From contig NZ_CP107903.1 in the NCBI RefSeq assembly GCF_036013955.1, forward strand, positions 1,922,001 through 1,986,000: a stretch of 64,000 bases of DNA. Direction: 5' to 3'. Shown here piece by piece: positions 1-7,888 of the stretch. The position numbers and the translations under genes are program-made. Positions within the stretch are counted from its first letter, which is position 1. The number at the start of each line of letters is the position of its first letter. Source of the DNA: Streptomyces sp. NBC_00459. Its GTDB lineage: Bacteria > Actinomycetota > Actinomycetes > Streptomycetales > Streptomycetaceae. The notes below the pieces were generated by a model. The model worked only from the letters and a program-made list of their open reading frames with translations, was not told where the DNA came from and ran no database searches.

Positions 1-111
1 ATCGCCCGCGAGGGAGCGACTCTGGCCGAGCTGTACGCACTACGCAGAGGCACGACTCCGACAACGGTCCCGGACCAGAGAGAGGGAGCGGACGCGGGCC
101 TGTACTTGTAA
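1..111 (+). CDS. 3' end of an unidentified gene (partial)
   Basis: The first base is inside an open frame that runs 36 codons to a TAA stop. The tail has a helical stretch with ELYALRRG followed by a Thr/Pro and acidic end finishing GLYL. Too little remains to assign a family. It points toward a dispersed Streptomyces repeat and the convergent GntR gene. Confidence 0.5.
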   Translation: MAREGATLAELYALRRGTTPTTVPDQREGADAGLYL

Positions 112-128
112 TCACCGGGGGCGGCTAC

Positions 129-162
129 AGGGGCGCGGGGAACTGCGCGACAAGCCCCCACC
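129..162 (+). repeat. dispersed Streptomyces intergenic repeat, copy 1
   Basis: The core AGGGGCGCGGGGAACTGCG followed by CGACAAGCC matches a short intergenic element that I recognise from many Streptomyces genomes. A second copy lies inverted at 45237-45265 with one inserted G and one substitution. It fills the space between the partial gene and the convergent GntR gene. Its function is unknown to me. Confidence 0.6.
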
Positions 163-189
163 GCGCCGCAGTCAAAGAACCAACCCCTC

Positions 190-597
190 TCACCCCTGAT
201 AGGCAGCCCGCAGGGCATCCCTGACGGCGTCAAGTGCCGCCCCCTCCCCCAACCCCAGCCGCCGAACCTGTTCCGCGTAAGCCTGCGCGGCAACCGCCGC
301 ACCCCTCTCCGCAGCCGAGCCCGCGGCAGCGATGTACGTTCCGTTGCGCCCCCGCGTCTCGATCACCCCGTCCGCCTCCAGCGCCCGATACGCCTTCGCA
401 ACCGTGTTCGCGGCAAGGCCGAGCGACTCGGCGAGCCCCCGCACGGTGGGCAATCGGTATCCCACCGGCAGCGTCCCGGCCAGGGCCTGCTCGGAGATCT
501 GGGCGCGCACCTGCTCGTAGGGCGGCGCGCTGTCGTCGATGCGGATCTTCAGGGTCACGCTGCGATTGTCCCGTACCGGCCCGAAAATGAGAGGCAC
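190..597 (-). CDS. GntR-family regulator, YtrA-like
   Basis: This 135-residue protein has an N-terminal winged helix-turn-helix of the GntR type (about residues 20-90: YEQVRAQI, then LPTVRGLAESLGLAANTVAKAYRALEADG split over the recognition helix) and only about 45 residues behind it. That short C-terminal part lacks a FadR or UTRA ligand domain and is typical of the YtrA subgroup, which usually controls ABC-transporter or membrane-stress genes. The GTG start at 597 has GGGGAG nine bases upstream. It diverges from the acetyltransferase gene with only 32 bases between them, so the promoters must overlap and it may regulate that gene or itself. Confidence 0.85.
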   Translation of the reverse strand: MPLIFGPVRDNRSVTLKIRIDDSAPPYEQVRAQISEQALAGTLPVGYRLPTVRGLAESLGLAANTVAKAYRALEADGVIETRGRNGTYIAAAGSAAERGAAVAAQAYAEQVRRLGLGEGAALDAVRDALRAAYQG

Positions 598-629
598 CCG
601 CCGTATCTCCCCGCGTAACGTCCGAGCTC

Positions 630-1559
630 ATGACAGTGACCGTGCGAACCCTCCGCACCGAAGATCAGGCCGGCATCGAAGCCTTCGCCCGCATCCGGCA
701 CGTAGCGCTCCCCTTCCTCCTGTTCACACCGGCGGGCGTCACGTACGACATCGCGCACGCCCATCCCGGAGCCCACTTCCAGGCGCTGATCGCCGAGGAG
801 GACGGGGAGGTACTCGGCACCGCCCAGACCGGAGTCGTCCACGACAGCGCGGAGCCCGGCCAGGGATACGTCAACGTGTACGTGCACCCGGAGCGCATCC
901 GGCGGGGCGCCGGCTCGCTCCTCGTCCGCACCGCCGAACAGCACCTCGCCGCCGCAGGGGTGACGAAGTCCTTCTCCTGGGTGCTGGACGCTCCCGACAA
1001 CCGCGCCTTCGCCGAACGCCGCGGCTACCGCTCCAGTCGCAACGCGCACTTCCTCCGTCTGGACCTGGCGAACGGCAAGCTGCCCCCGCTCCAGGACCCC
1101 CCGCCCGGCGTCGAACTCCGCCCGGCCTCCGACTACGCCGCCGACCCGCGCCCGCTGTTCGACCTGGACGCGGAGGCGTCGTCGGACGAACCGAGCGATG
1201 TGGACTACGAGTTCACGGACTACGAGGCCTGGCTCCGCGAGACCTGGCGGCACCCCCTGCTCAGCCACGAGCTGACCACGGTCGCGGTCGTCGACGGCCG
1301 CCCCGCCGCCTTCAGCGCGGCCCGTACCGACGGCGGCACCCGCTACGGCACCGTGATGACCGGCACCGCCCGCGACTTCCGCGGCCGCGGCCTCGCGAAG
1401 CTCGCCAAGAACGACTCCCTGCACCGGGCCCGCGCCGCCGGGTACACGGAGGCGCTGACCGGCAACGACGCCGGGAACGGCCCGATGATCGCGATCAACA
1501 ACTGGTTCGGATACGAGATCTGCGCGACGGAGGTGCGGTATGTCCGCGAACTCACCTGA
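630..1559 (+). CDS. GNAT N-acetyltransferase with two GNAT halves
   Basis: The 309-residue protein has two GNAT-like halves. The first (about 1-150) includes the acetyl-CoA loop region YVHPERIRRGAGSLLV and the second (about 165-305) has TGTARDFRGRGLAKLAKN followed by NNWFGYEI. This layout is shared with mycothiol-synthase-like and other tandem GNAT proteins; the substrate cannot be told from the sequence. The ATG at 630 is only 32 bases from the divergent YtrA-type regulator. The 3' end overlaps the next gene by 20 bases, suggesting translational coupling. Confidence 0.85.
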   Translation: MTVTVRTLRTEDQAGIEAFARIRHVALPFLLFTPAGVTYDIAHAHPGAHFQALIAEEDGEVLGTAQTGVVHDSAEPGQGYVNVYVHPERIRRGAGSLLVRTAEQHLAAAGVTKSFSWVLDAPDNRAFAERRGYRSSRNAHFLRLDLANGKLPPLQDPPPGVELRPASDYAADPRPLFDLDAEASSDEPSDVDYEFTDYEAWLRETWRHPLLSHELTTVAVVDGRPAAFSAARTDGGTRYGTVMTGTARDFRGRGLAKLAKNDSLHRARAAGYTEALTGNDAGNGPMIAINNWFGYEICATEVRYVRELT

Positions 1560-2055
1560 GCCCACGCCCCCGACCACCCCCACGGTGAACGTCGTACTCG
1601 TCAAGGGCGGCCGTACGAAGATTGCTTACCCCGCCGAGCTGCTCCACGACGACGGCACCCGGCTCGCCGTACGCGCCGCCTGGGCCGGTGACGGGGTCCG
1701 CGACTTCGGCTTCGTCCGCTTCGAGCCCGGTGACGTGTTCACGGAGTACTACTGGCGGGACCGCTGGTACTCGGTGAAGGAGGTCCGGGACGCGACGGGC
1801 ACGCTGAAGGGCTGGTACTGCGACATCGCCCGCCCGGCCAGACTCGTCGGCACCGAGCTGATCGTCGAGGATCTCGACCTGGACCTGTGGCGCTCCGCCG
1901 ACGGGACGGACGTACGACGGCTGGACGAGGACGAGTTCGAGGAGAGCGGACTGGCGGAGCGGGATCCCGAAGCCGCGGCCGCCGCTATGACCGCCTTGGA
2001 CGAGCTGGAGATCTTCGCGACCGTCGAGGGCGGCCTGGAGGCACTCCTGGCGTAG
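1540..2055 (+). CDS. DUF402 family protein (FomD-like)
   Basis: This 171-residue protein contains FEPGDVFTEYYWRDRWYSVKEV and later GWYCDIARPARL with IVEDLDLDLW, the core of the DUF402 barrel in which conserved Tyr, Trp, Lys and Asp residues bind a nucleotide and metal. Some members are nucleoside diphosphate phosphatases, and FomD acts on a cytidylyl intermediate in fosfomycin synthesis; here only the fold is supported. The ATG lies inside the preceding gene and has GGAGGTGC just upstream, so the two genes are probably coupled. Confidence 0.8.
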   Translation: MSANSPEPTPPTTPTVNVVLVKGGRTKIAYPAELLHDDGTRLAVRAAWAGDGVRDFGFVRFEPGDVFTEYYWRDRWYSVKEVRDATGTLKGWYCDIARPARLVGTELIVEDLDLDLWRSADGTDVRRLDEDEFEESGLAERDPEAAAAAMTALDELEIFATVEGGLEALLA

Positions 2056-2061
2056 GGCCGC

Positions 2062-2649
2062 TCACACCGTCGCGACCACCGCGTACCGCTCGTCCTCGAC
2101 CTCGCGTCCCCACAGCCGCGCATCGCCGGACAGCCGCTCCACGCGCACGTCTGCGGCAAGGGGCGCGAGCAGCCCCGTAAGGGTGTCGGCAGGTATGCCG
2201 ACCGGGCTGACCGTCCCCCACACGCCCTCGACCAGCACCAGCCGCCCGCCGGCCCGGAGCAGGCCCTGCCAGTGGCGCAGCACGCGCGCGGGGTCGGGCA
2301 GCGTCCACAGGACATGCCGTACGAGCACGACGTCGAAGCGTTCCTCCCCCACCGGCGGGGCCGCCGCGTCGCCGACCAGGAACACCGCGGCGCGGCCGGC
2401 CAGCTTGCTCCGGGCGTGCTCGACCATCGCTCCGGAGGAGTCCACACCCGTGACGCGGTGTCCCTGTTCGGACGCGAGAAGCGACAGGCTGCCGGTGCCG
2501 CAGCCCAGGTCGAGGACGTCGGCCGGGCGGTCCGGCAGCCAGGATCGCAGCCGGGCCGCCCATGCCTCGCGCACGAGCGGATCGCGCAGGCCGTGGTCTG
2601 GCTCGTCGTCGAAGGTGGGCGCCTCTGCGTCCCAGTCGGTGTCGGTCAT
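2062..2649 (-). CDS. class I SAM-dependent methyltransferase
   Basis: The protein has motif I of class I methyltransferases (VLDLGCGTGSLSLLASEQG) near residue 40, the acidic motif II GVDSSGAM, and RFDVVLVRHVLWTLPDP. The target substrate cannot be inferred. I chose the ATG at 2649 (MTDTDWDAEAP) because it matches the usual start of such proteins; a longer GTG form from 2700 has no ribosome binding site. Upstream is a direct repeat CGCCACTGACA (2669-2679 and 2696-2706) that may be regulatory. It converges on the DUF402 gene with six bases between stops. Confidence 0.82.
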   Translation of the reverse strand: MTDTDWDAEAPTFDDEPDHGLRDPLVREAWAARLRSWLPDRPADVLDLGCGTGSLSLLASEQGHRVTGVDSSGAMVEHARSKLAGRAAVFLVGDAAAPPVGEERFDVVLVRHVLWTLPDPARVLRHWQGLLRAGGRLVLVEGVWGTVSPVGIPADTLTGLLAPLAADVRVERLSGDARLWGREVEDERYAVVATV

Positions 2650-2786
2650 GGGGCCAAGAGTGACACCCGCCACTGACAATCGAATCGTGACGACCGCCAC
2701 TGACAGACCGGCGCCGATGAGTCACCCTCCCGGAAATGGTCTATCTCCGTGAAAACGCGGAACCCGGTGGACCGAAGGAGGCAGCC

Positions 2787-2921
2787 ATGCGCCGCGTAAC
2801 CGTGCAGAAGCCCCTGAAGAAGTCCGACACCCGCCGGGTGCGGGAAGAGGCCGACGAACGCACCACCGAGCGTCCCGAGGTCCGCAAGGACATCGCACGC
2901 ACCTGGTGGCCGGACGGCTGA
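2787..2921 (+). CDS. small conserved actinobacterial protein, function unknown
   Basis: A 44-residue basic protein beginning MRRVTVQKPLKKSDTRRVR and ending DIARTWWPDG. The ATG is preceded by AAGGAGG at ideal spacing, which supports this start over an in-frame upstream codon at 2736. Similar tiny highly charged proteins with a C-terminal WWPDG-type tail occur in Streptomyces, but I know no function. It is monocistronic. Confidence 0.65.
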   Translation: MRRVTVQKPLKKSDTRRVREEADERTTERPEVRKDIARTWWPDG

Positions 2922-3156
2922 GGTCGGCCGACTGACGTCGACCGGCCCTGGAAAACCGCCAGTCCGACGTCACGCGGTAGCGGTAGTGGAGCCACGCGCG
3001 CGTGCCCTGTGCGTGATTGCCTACCTGAGCGCAGTCCGAACCCTTCCTTAAGCCGACCATAAGGATCTCCCTCACCCGCCTTCAACAGGCGATTCAGCGG
3101 TTTCCTGGGGCTAGTTTGCTGAGCGCCCCCGATCGACCGTTGCGAGGAGATCCCGC

Positions 3157-4188
3157 ATGCCCGTACGTCGCCGCACGGCCGCCGCGATCATCACTGTCAC
3201 CCTCGCGGCCCCGCTCTCCCTGAGCGCCCTGCCCGCGTCGGCGCACGGCTCCATGGGCGACCCGGTCAGCAGGGTCGCCCAGTGCTACGCGGAGGGCCCC
3301 GAGAGCCCGGCGTCGGCCGCCTGCCGGGCGGCGGTCTCGGCAGGCGGTACGCAGGCGCTCTACGACTGGAACGGCATCCGCATCGGTGACGCGGGCGGAC
3401 GGCACCAGGCGCTGATCCCGGACGGCGAGCTGTGCAGCGCGGGCAACGACGAGTTCAAGGGCCTCGACCTGGCCCGCGCCGACTGGCCGGCGACCGGCGT
3501 GCGCGGCGGCTCGTACACCTTCAGGTACCGCGTGACCGCCCCGCACAGGGGCACCTTCGAGGTGTACCTCACCAAGGCGGGCTACGACCCGGCCCAGCCC
3601 TTGTCCTGGGCCGACCTGGACCTCGAACACCCGGTCGCCAGGGCTACGGACCCGGTCGCGGCGGGGGGCTTCTACACGTTCTCCGGCACTCTGCCGCAAC
3701 GTTCCGGCAGACATCTCCTCTACGCGATCTGGCAGCGCTCGGACAGCCCGGAGGCGTTCTACTCGTGCTCCGACGTGACGTTCGGCGCGAGCGCGGGAGC
3801 AGGAGCGGGAGCGGGCGGTGGGGCAGAGGAAGGCACCGGCGAAGGCACCGTCAGCGACAGCGGTGCGTCGAGCAGCGCCTCCACTCCCTCCGAGGAGCAG
3901 ATCGAGGACGGTGCCGACGAGTCGAATGTCGGGCACACGGGCCATGCGGAGACGGAAGCCGGGGCCGGTGCGTCCTCCCCCGCCACACCCTCCGCCACGT
4001 CCAGCAGCGCGCCGGTCGCACAGCCCGAGGCGGCGGGCGCCGCGGTGAACCTCGCCGAGACGGGCGGAACCTCCGGCACCCCGTACCTCGTGGTGGGCGG
4101 CGCGGGCGCCCTGGCGCTGGGCGCCGCCGCACTGTTCCTCTCGGTCCGCCGACGCGCGGTGAGCGGCGCCGGACAACACGGCCGCTGA
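3157..4188 (+). CDS. AA10 lytic polysaccharide monooxygenase with sortase anchor
   Basis: A 343-residue secreted protein. The signal peptide ends ALPASA-H, leaving mature His30, the N-terminal ligand of the copper histidine brace; His130 in VTAPHRGTFEVY is the likely second ligand and EAFYSCSD supplies the axial aromatic residue. The catalytic domain ends near 205. A Ser/Ala/Gly-rich linker follows to about 298, then LAETG (299-303), a hydrophobic segment and SVRRR, the LAXTG-type sortase signal used by Streptomyces class E sortases. The enzyme is therefore predicted to oxidise chitin or cellulose while attached to the wall. The ribosome binding site GAGGAG precedes the ATG. Confidence 0.9.
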   Translation: MPVRRRTAAAIITVTLAAPLSLSALPASAHGSMGDPVSRVAQCYAEGPESPASAACRAAVSAGGTQALYDWNGIRIGDAGGRHQALIPDGELCSAGNDEFKGLDLARADWPATGVRGGSYTFRYRVTAPHRGTFEVYLTKAGYDPAQPLSWADLDLEHPVARATDPVAAGGFYTFSGTLPQRSGRHLLYAIWQRSDSPEAFYSCSDVTFGASAGAGAGAGGGAEEGTGEGTVSDSGASSSASTPSEEQIEDGADESNVGHTGHAETEAGAGASSPATPSATSSSAPVAQPEAAGAAVNLAETGGTSGTPYLVVGGAGALALGAAALFLSVRRRAVSGAGQHGR

Positions 4189-4202
4189 CCTGTCGCCCGG
4201 TT

Positions 4203-4245
4203 CGCCGGGGCCCGGCCGGCGGCTCAGGCCGGCCGGGCCCCGGCG
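4203..4245. terminator. bidirectional terminator hairpin
   Basis: A perfect 18-bp inverted repeat (4203-4220 with 4228-4245) around the 7-base loop GGCTCAG sits between the convergent LPMO and lipase genes. There is no T-run, as is common for Streptomyces terminators. Confidence 0.85.
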
Positions 4246-4263
4246 GACGTTCCCCGACCGGGG

Positions 4264-5148
4264 TCAGCCGACCGCCGACAGACAGGTGGTGGCTGTGGCG
4301 TGCGCCGGGTCGAGTGCGTTCGTCACCTCGTGGAACGCGATCCGGTCGAGCAGCCCGATGGCGGCGTGTTCGGAGAGGTCCAGCGGACACAGGTCCTGGA
4401 TCAGGACGTTGTGCACGTCGGAGCCGCTCAGGAACTGGCTCCGGTACGGCGTGACCACCTCGTCGTACCGGGTCGCGAGCACCGTGTAGCTGACGCCCGG
4501 GACGGTGTCACCGCCCGCGTTGAGCTTGGCGAGGAAGGCGGACCCGGCCACCTGTTCGGCGAGGGCGGGGGTGGCCGTGGTGAGGAGGTCGTCGGCCCCG
4601 GGGAAGTACTTCAGCAGATTGGTGAGGCCGTTCAGGGTGGTGCCGTGGTTGCTGGGCGCGATACCGACGAAGGTGTGCACCTCGGCGGCGCCGCCGAGGA
4701 ACTTGAGGTAGTAGCGGGGCATCAGGCCGCCCTGCGAGTGGCCGACGAGGTCGGTCTCGGCGGCACCGGTCGCGGCGAGCACCTTGTCGACGAAGGCGGC
4801 GAGCTGCTCGGCCGACCTGTCGATGGGGCCGAGGCCGTAGAAGAGGGGTACGCCGGGCAGTTGGCCGTAGTCGAGCGAGAAGACGCAGTAGCCACGGTTC
4901 ACCAGGTACGGCGCGAGGGTGAGCCAGTTGTCCACCCCGTTGGCGAAGGTGCCGTGGACGAGGACGACGGGGCGGGGGTGGGCGGCGGACGGCTTGCAGG
5001 AGTAGTCGTTCCAGCCTCTGCTGGAGGCGGATTCGGCCTGGCTGTCGGCCTGGGTCTCGGCCTGCGCGGTGGCGACGGGCACGGCGGTGGCCGCGGCGGC
5101 CAGCAGCAGTGCGGCGAGAGGTCTGAGTGCGCGTTTCCAGGGCAGCAT
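4264..5148 (-). CDS. secreted triacylglycerol lipase (alpha/beta hydrolase)
   Basis: A 294-residue secreted lipase. Residues 1-30 form a signal peptide ending AQA. The oxyanion region is VVLVHGTFANGVDNW (about 61-75), the nucleophile is Ser138 in GHSQGG, and the probable acid and base are Asp229 in TRYDEVVTPY and His261 in LSEHAAI. Cys51, Cys88, Cys254 and Cys289 could form disulphides. This matches the Streptomyces LipA/LipB-like esterase-lipase group acting on extracellular lipids. The ATG follows AAGGAG. The promoter region has a perfect 14-bp palindrome and three AGTTACG repeats, listed separately. Confidence 0.9.
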   Translation of the reverse strand: MLPWKRALRPLAALLLAAAATAVPVATAQAETQADSQAESASSRGWNDYSCKPSAAHPRPVVLVHGTFANGVDNWLTLAPYLVNRGYCVFSLDYGQLPGVPLFYGLGPIDRSAEQLAAFVDKVLAATGAAETDLVGHSQGGLMPRYYLKFLGGAAEVHTFVGIAPSNHGTTLNGLTNLLKYFPGADDLLTTATPALAEQVAGSAFLAKLNAGGDTVPGVSYTVLATRYDEVVTPYRSQFLSGSDVHNVLIQDLCPLDLSEHAAIGLLDRIAFHEVTNALDPAHATATTCLSAVG

Positions 5149-5174
5149 CGAGTGATCTCCTTGCGGCTCAAGGG

Positions 5175-5265
5175 AGTTACGACGGCTCTACGCCCTGTGA
5201 TCCGGATCACTGGATGTTGTTCACCTGTCAAGTTACGGGCGAGTAGCGCAACGAGGGAAGTTACG
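5175..5265 (-). promoter_or_regulatory. candidate operator region of the lipase gene
   Basis: AGTTACG occurs three times on the plus strand (5175-5181, 5231-5237, 5259-5265) at intervals of 56 and 28 bases, so the spacings are multiples of 28. Between them is the perfect palindrome GTGATCCGGATCAC (5197-5210), which reads TGTGA-N6-TCACT, one base from the classical CRP site. These sit 27-117 bases upstream of the lipase start. The rest of the 339-bp gap to the MMPL gene shows a short GC-rich inverted sequence near 5310-5335 and no gene. Confidence 0.45.
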
Positions 5266-5487
5266 CGTCGGTAAAGAATTCCCGTTGCAGCCGGAGGCCG
5301 TGATAAGGGGACCCCGACTCGGGACCCCCTCCCCTGAGGATGAGCCGCGCCGGTACCGGGGTACTGCCCGCCCGCCGGATTCGGTCCCGCGGTGCCGGGG
5401 GCTCACGGAAGAGCGCTCATAGCGTGACCAGAGGGTCGATCAAGCCCCTGTTCGCGCAATGATCCATCTCCTGCTGGGAGTACTTCC

Positions 5488-7737
5488 GTGGCCACGTTCC
5501 TCTACCGACTGGGCCGGCTCGCCTTCAGACGCCGACGGTCCTTCCTGATGTTCTGGATCGTCGTCCTCGCCGCCGTCGGTATAGGTGCCGCCGGCGTCTC
5601 CGGCAAGACGACGGACGACTTCACCCTGCCCGGGACCCAGTCCCAGAAGGCGATCGATCTGCTGGGCAGGGAGTTCCCGCAGGCCTCCGCGGACGGTGCC
5701 ACGGCCCGGGTCGTCTTCGAGGCGCCCGGCGGGCAGAAGCTGACCTCCGCCGCCAACAAGGCCGAGATCACGTCCCTCGTCGCCGACCTCGAGAAGGCGC
5801 CGCAGGTGGCGAGCGTCTCCGAGCCCTTCAGTGCCGGTCTGGTCAGCAAGGACGGCACGATCGCCTACGCCCAGGTCACCTATCGGGTACCCAAGGCCGA
5901 TCTCACCACCGCCGCGTCCGACGCCCTGAACCAGGTCGCCGAGAAGGGCGAGCGGGCCGGGCTGACGATGAGCCTGGGCGGTAGCGCCGTGCAGGAGAAG
6001 GCCGCCAGCAAGGCTGCCGAACTGATCGGCCTCGCGGTGGCCGCCGTAGCGCTGGTCATCACCTTCGGCTCGATGATCGCCGCCGGACTCCCGCTGCTGA
6101 CCGCGCTGTTCGGCGTGGGAGTGGCGATCCTGTGCATCACCGTCTCCACTCACTTCTTCGACATGGCCTCGGCCTCCTCGACCCTGGCGCTGATGCTGGG
6201 CCTGGCCGTGGCGATCGACTACGCCCTGTTCATCGTCTCCCGCTACCGCAGCGAGATCCGGGACGGGCACGAGCCGGAGGAGGCCGCCGGACGGGCCCTG
6301 GGCACCGCCGGGTCGGCTGTCGTCTTCGCCGGTCTGACCGTCGTCATCGCGCTGGCCGGGCTCAGCGTCATCGGCATCAAGATGCTCACCACGATGGGTC
6401 TGGCCGCCGCCTTCGCGGTCGCCGTGGCCGTCGTCATCGCGCTGACCCTGCTGCCCGCCGTACTGGGCTTCGCCGGGATGCGGATCATGAAGGGGAAGCT
6501 CACCAGCGAGCGTCATCGCGCCGAGGAGCGCGGCGAGCGCGAGGCGATGGGCGTGCGCTGGGGCCGGTTCGTCACCCGCAACCCGGTCAAGATGCTCGTC
6601 GTCTCGGTGCTGGGCCTCGGGCTGCTGGCCATTCCGGCGATGTCGCTGCGCCTGACCCTGCCCGACGACAGCATGGCCTCCCCCGGCTCCACCCAGCGCG
6701 TCGCCTACGACACCCTGAGCAAGGGCTTCGGGCCCGGCTTCAACGGCCCGCTGACCGTGGTCGTCGACGCCCGGAACAGCACCGGTGCCGGACCCGAGGC
6801 GGCGGCGCGGGACGCGTACGACACGATCAGCAAGCTGCCCGACGTCGCCGCCGCCCGTACTGCCGTCTTCAACGAGTCCGGTGACGTGGCGCTGATCGGT
6901 GTGATCCCCAGGAGTTCCCCGACCAGTGAGGCCACCAAGGACCTGGTCGCCGACATCCGCGACCACAGTGCCGCTCTGCACAAGGACACCGGCGCCGATC
7001 TGATGGTCACCGGCACCACGGCCGTCAACATCGACGTCTCCACCAAGCTGGGCCAGGCCATGCTGCCCTATCTGGCCATCGTGGTCGGACTGGCGCTGAT
7101 CCTGCTCCTGCTGGTGTTCCGTTCGGTCCTGGTCCCGCTCAAGGCAGCCCTCGGCTTCCTGCTCAGTGTGGTGGCCACCCTCGGTGTCCTGGTCGCGGTC
7201 TTCCAGTGGGGCTGGCTGAAGGACCTCTTCGGCGTCGACCAGACCCAGCCGATCGTCAGCGTGCTGCCCATCCTGCTGATCGGTGTCGTCTTCGGTCTCG
7301 CCATGGACTACGAGGTCTTCCTCGTCACCCGGATGCGGGAGGAGTACGTCCACGGCGCCGAGCCCACCGACGCGATCGTGGCGGGCTTCAAGCACGGCGG
7401 CCGGGTGGTCACCGCCGCGGCGATCATCATGATCTCCGTCTTCGCCGGGTTCCTGCTGGACGACACCGCACTGGTGAAGTCGATCGGCCTGGGACTCGCC
7501 TCAGCCGTCCTCTTCGACGCCTTCGTCGTCCGCATGACCATCGTCCCGGCGGTGATGACCCTGCTCGGCCGCCGCGCCTGGGCCCTGCCGGGGTGGCTCG
7601 ACCGGATCATGCCCGACGTGGACGTCGAGGGCGAGAAGTTGCGCCAGACGCTGGAGGCACGCCGAACGCCCGCTCCGGACGGCCCCGTGGACGAGGAGGC
7701 CGGCGAGGCCGAGGAGAGGCTGACGCAGAAGCGCTGA
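5488..7737 (+). CDS. MMPL family (RND-like) membrane transporter
   Basis: The 749-residue protein repeats a hydrophobic module twice: one N-terminal helix (about 15-38), a large extracellular domain, then five helices with the signature GLAVAIDYALFIVSRYR; the same plan recurs from about 365, with GLAMDYEVFLVTRMREEY. Twelve membrane helices are expected. MMPL proteins export lipids or small molecules by proton motive force; the cargo here is unknown. The GTG start has GGGAG seven bases upstream. It is followed 150 bases later by a histidine kinase and response regulator on the same strand, which may control it. Confidence 0.88.
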   Translation: MATFLYRLGRLAFRRRRSFLMFWIVVLAAVGIGAAGVSGKTTDDFTLPGTQSQKAIDLLGREFPQASADGATARVVFEAPGGQKLTSAANKAEITSLVADLEKAPQVASVSEPFSAGLVSKDGTIAYAQVTYRVPKADLTTAASDALNQVAEKGERAGLTMSLGGSAVQEKAASKAAELIGLAVAAVALVITFGSMIAAGLPLLTALFGVGVAILCITVSTHFFDMASASSTLALMLGLAVAIDYALFIVSRYRSEIRDGHEPEEAAGRALGTAGSAVVFAGLTVVIALAGLSVIGIKMLTTMGLAAAFAVAVAVVIALTLLPAVLGFAGMRIMKGKLTSERHRAEERGEREAMGVRWGRFVTRNPVKMLVVSVLGLGLLAIPAMSLRLTLPDDSMASPGSTQRVAYDTLSKGFGPGFNGPLTVVVDARNSTGAGPEAAARDAYDTISKLPDVAAARTAVFNESGDVALIGVIPRSSPTSEATKDLVADIRDHSAALHKDTGADLMVTGTTAVNIDVSTKLGQAMLPYLAIVVGLALILLLLVFRSVLVPLKAALGFLLSVVATLGVLVAVFQWGWLKDLFGVDQTQPIVSVLPILLIGVVFGLAMDYEVFLVTRMREEYVHGAEPTDAIVAGFKHGGRVVTAAAIIMISVFAGFLLDDTALVKSIGLGLASAVLFDAFVVRMTIVPAVMTLLGRRAWALPGWLDRIMPDVDVEGEKLRQTLEARRTPAPDGPVDEEAGEAEERLTQKR

Positions 7738-7888
7738 CAGGAAAGCACCCACCGCACGGCCGTACGATCCCCATCTGGGCGTTCGGGACCCGGCCGGCCG
7801 TGCCCGGCCGTGCCCCGAGTCCCCGTCCGCCGGTCCACTCCCCCGAGGTCGGCGGACGGGCCCGCCCGCACCGCGAAGGGCGTACAGA

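Noticed and set aside
5440..7395. Long minus-strand open frame opposite the MMPL gene
   Set aside because: It is an antisense frame created by third-position GC bias; it has low-complexity composition and no family signature.
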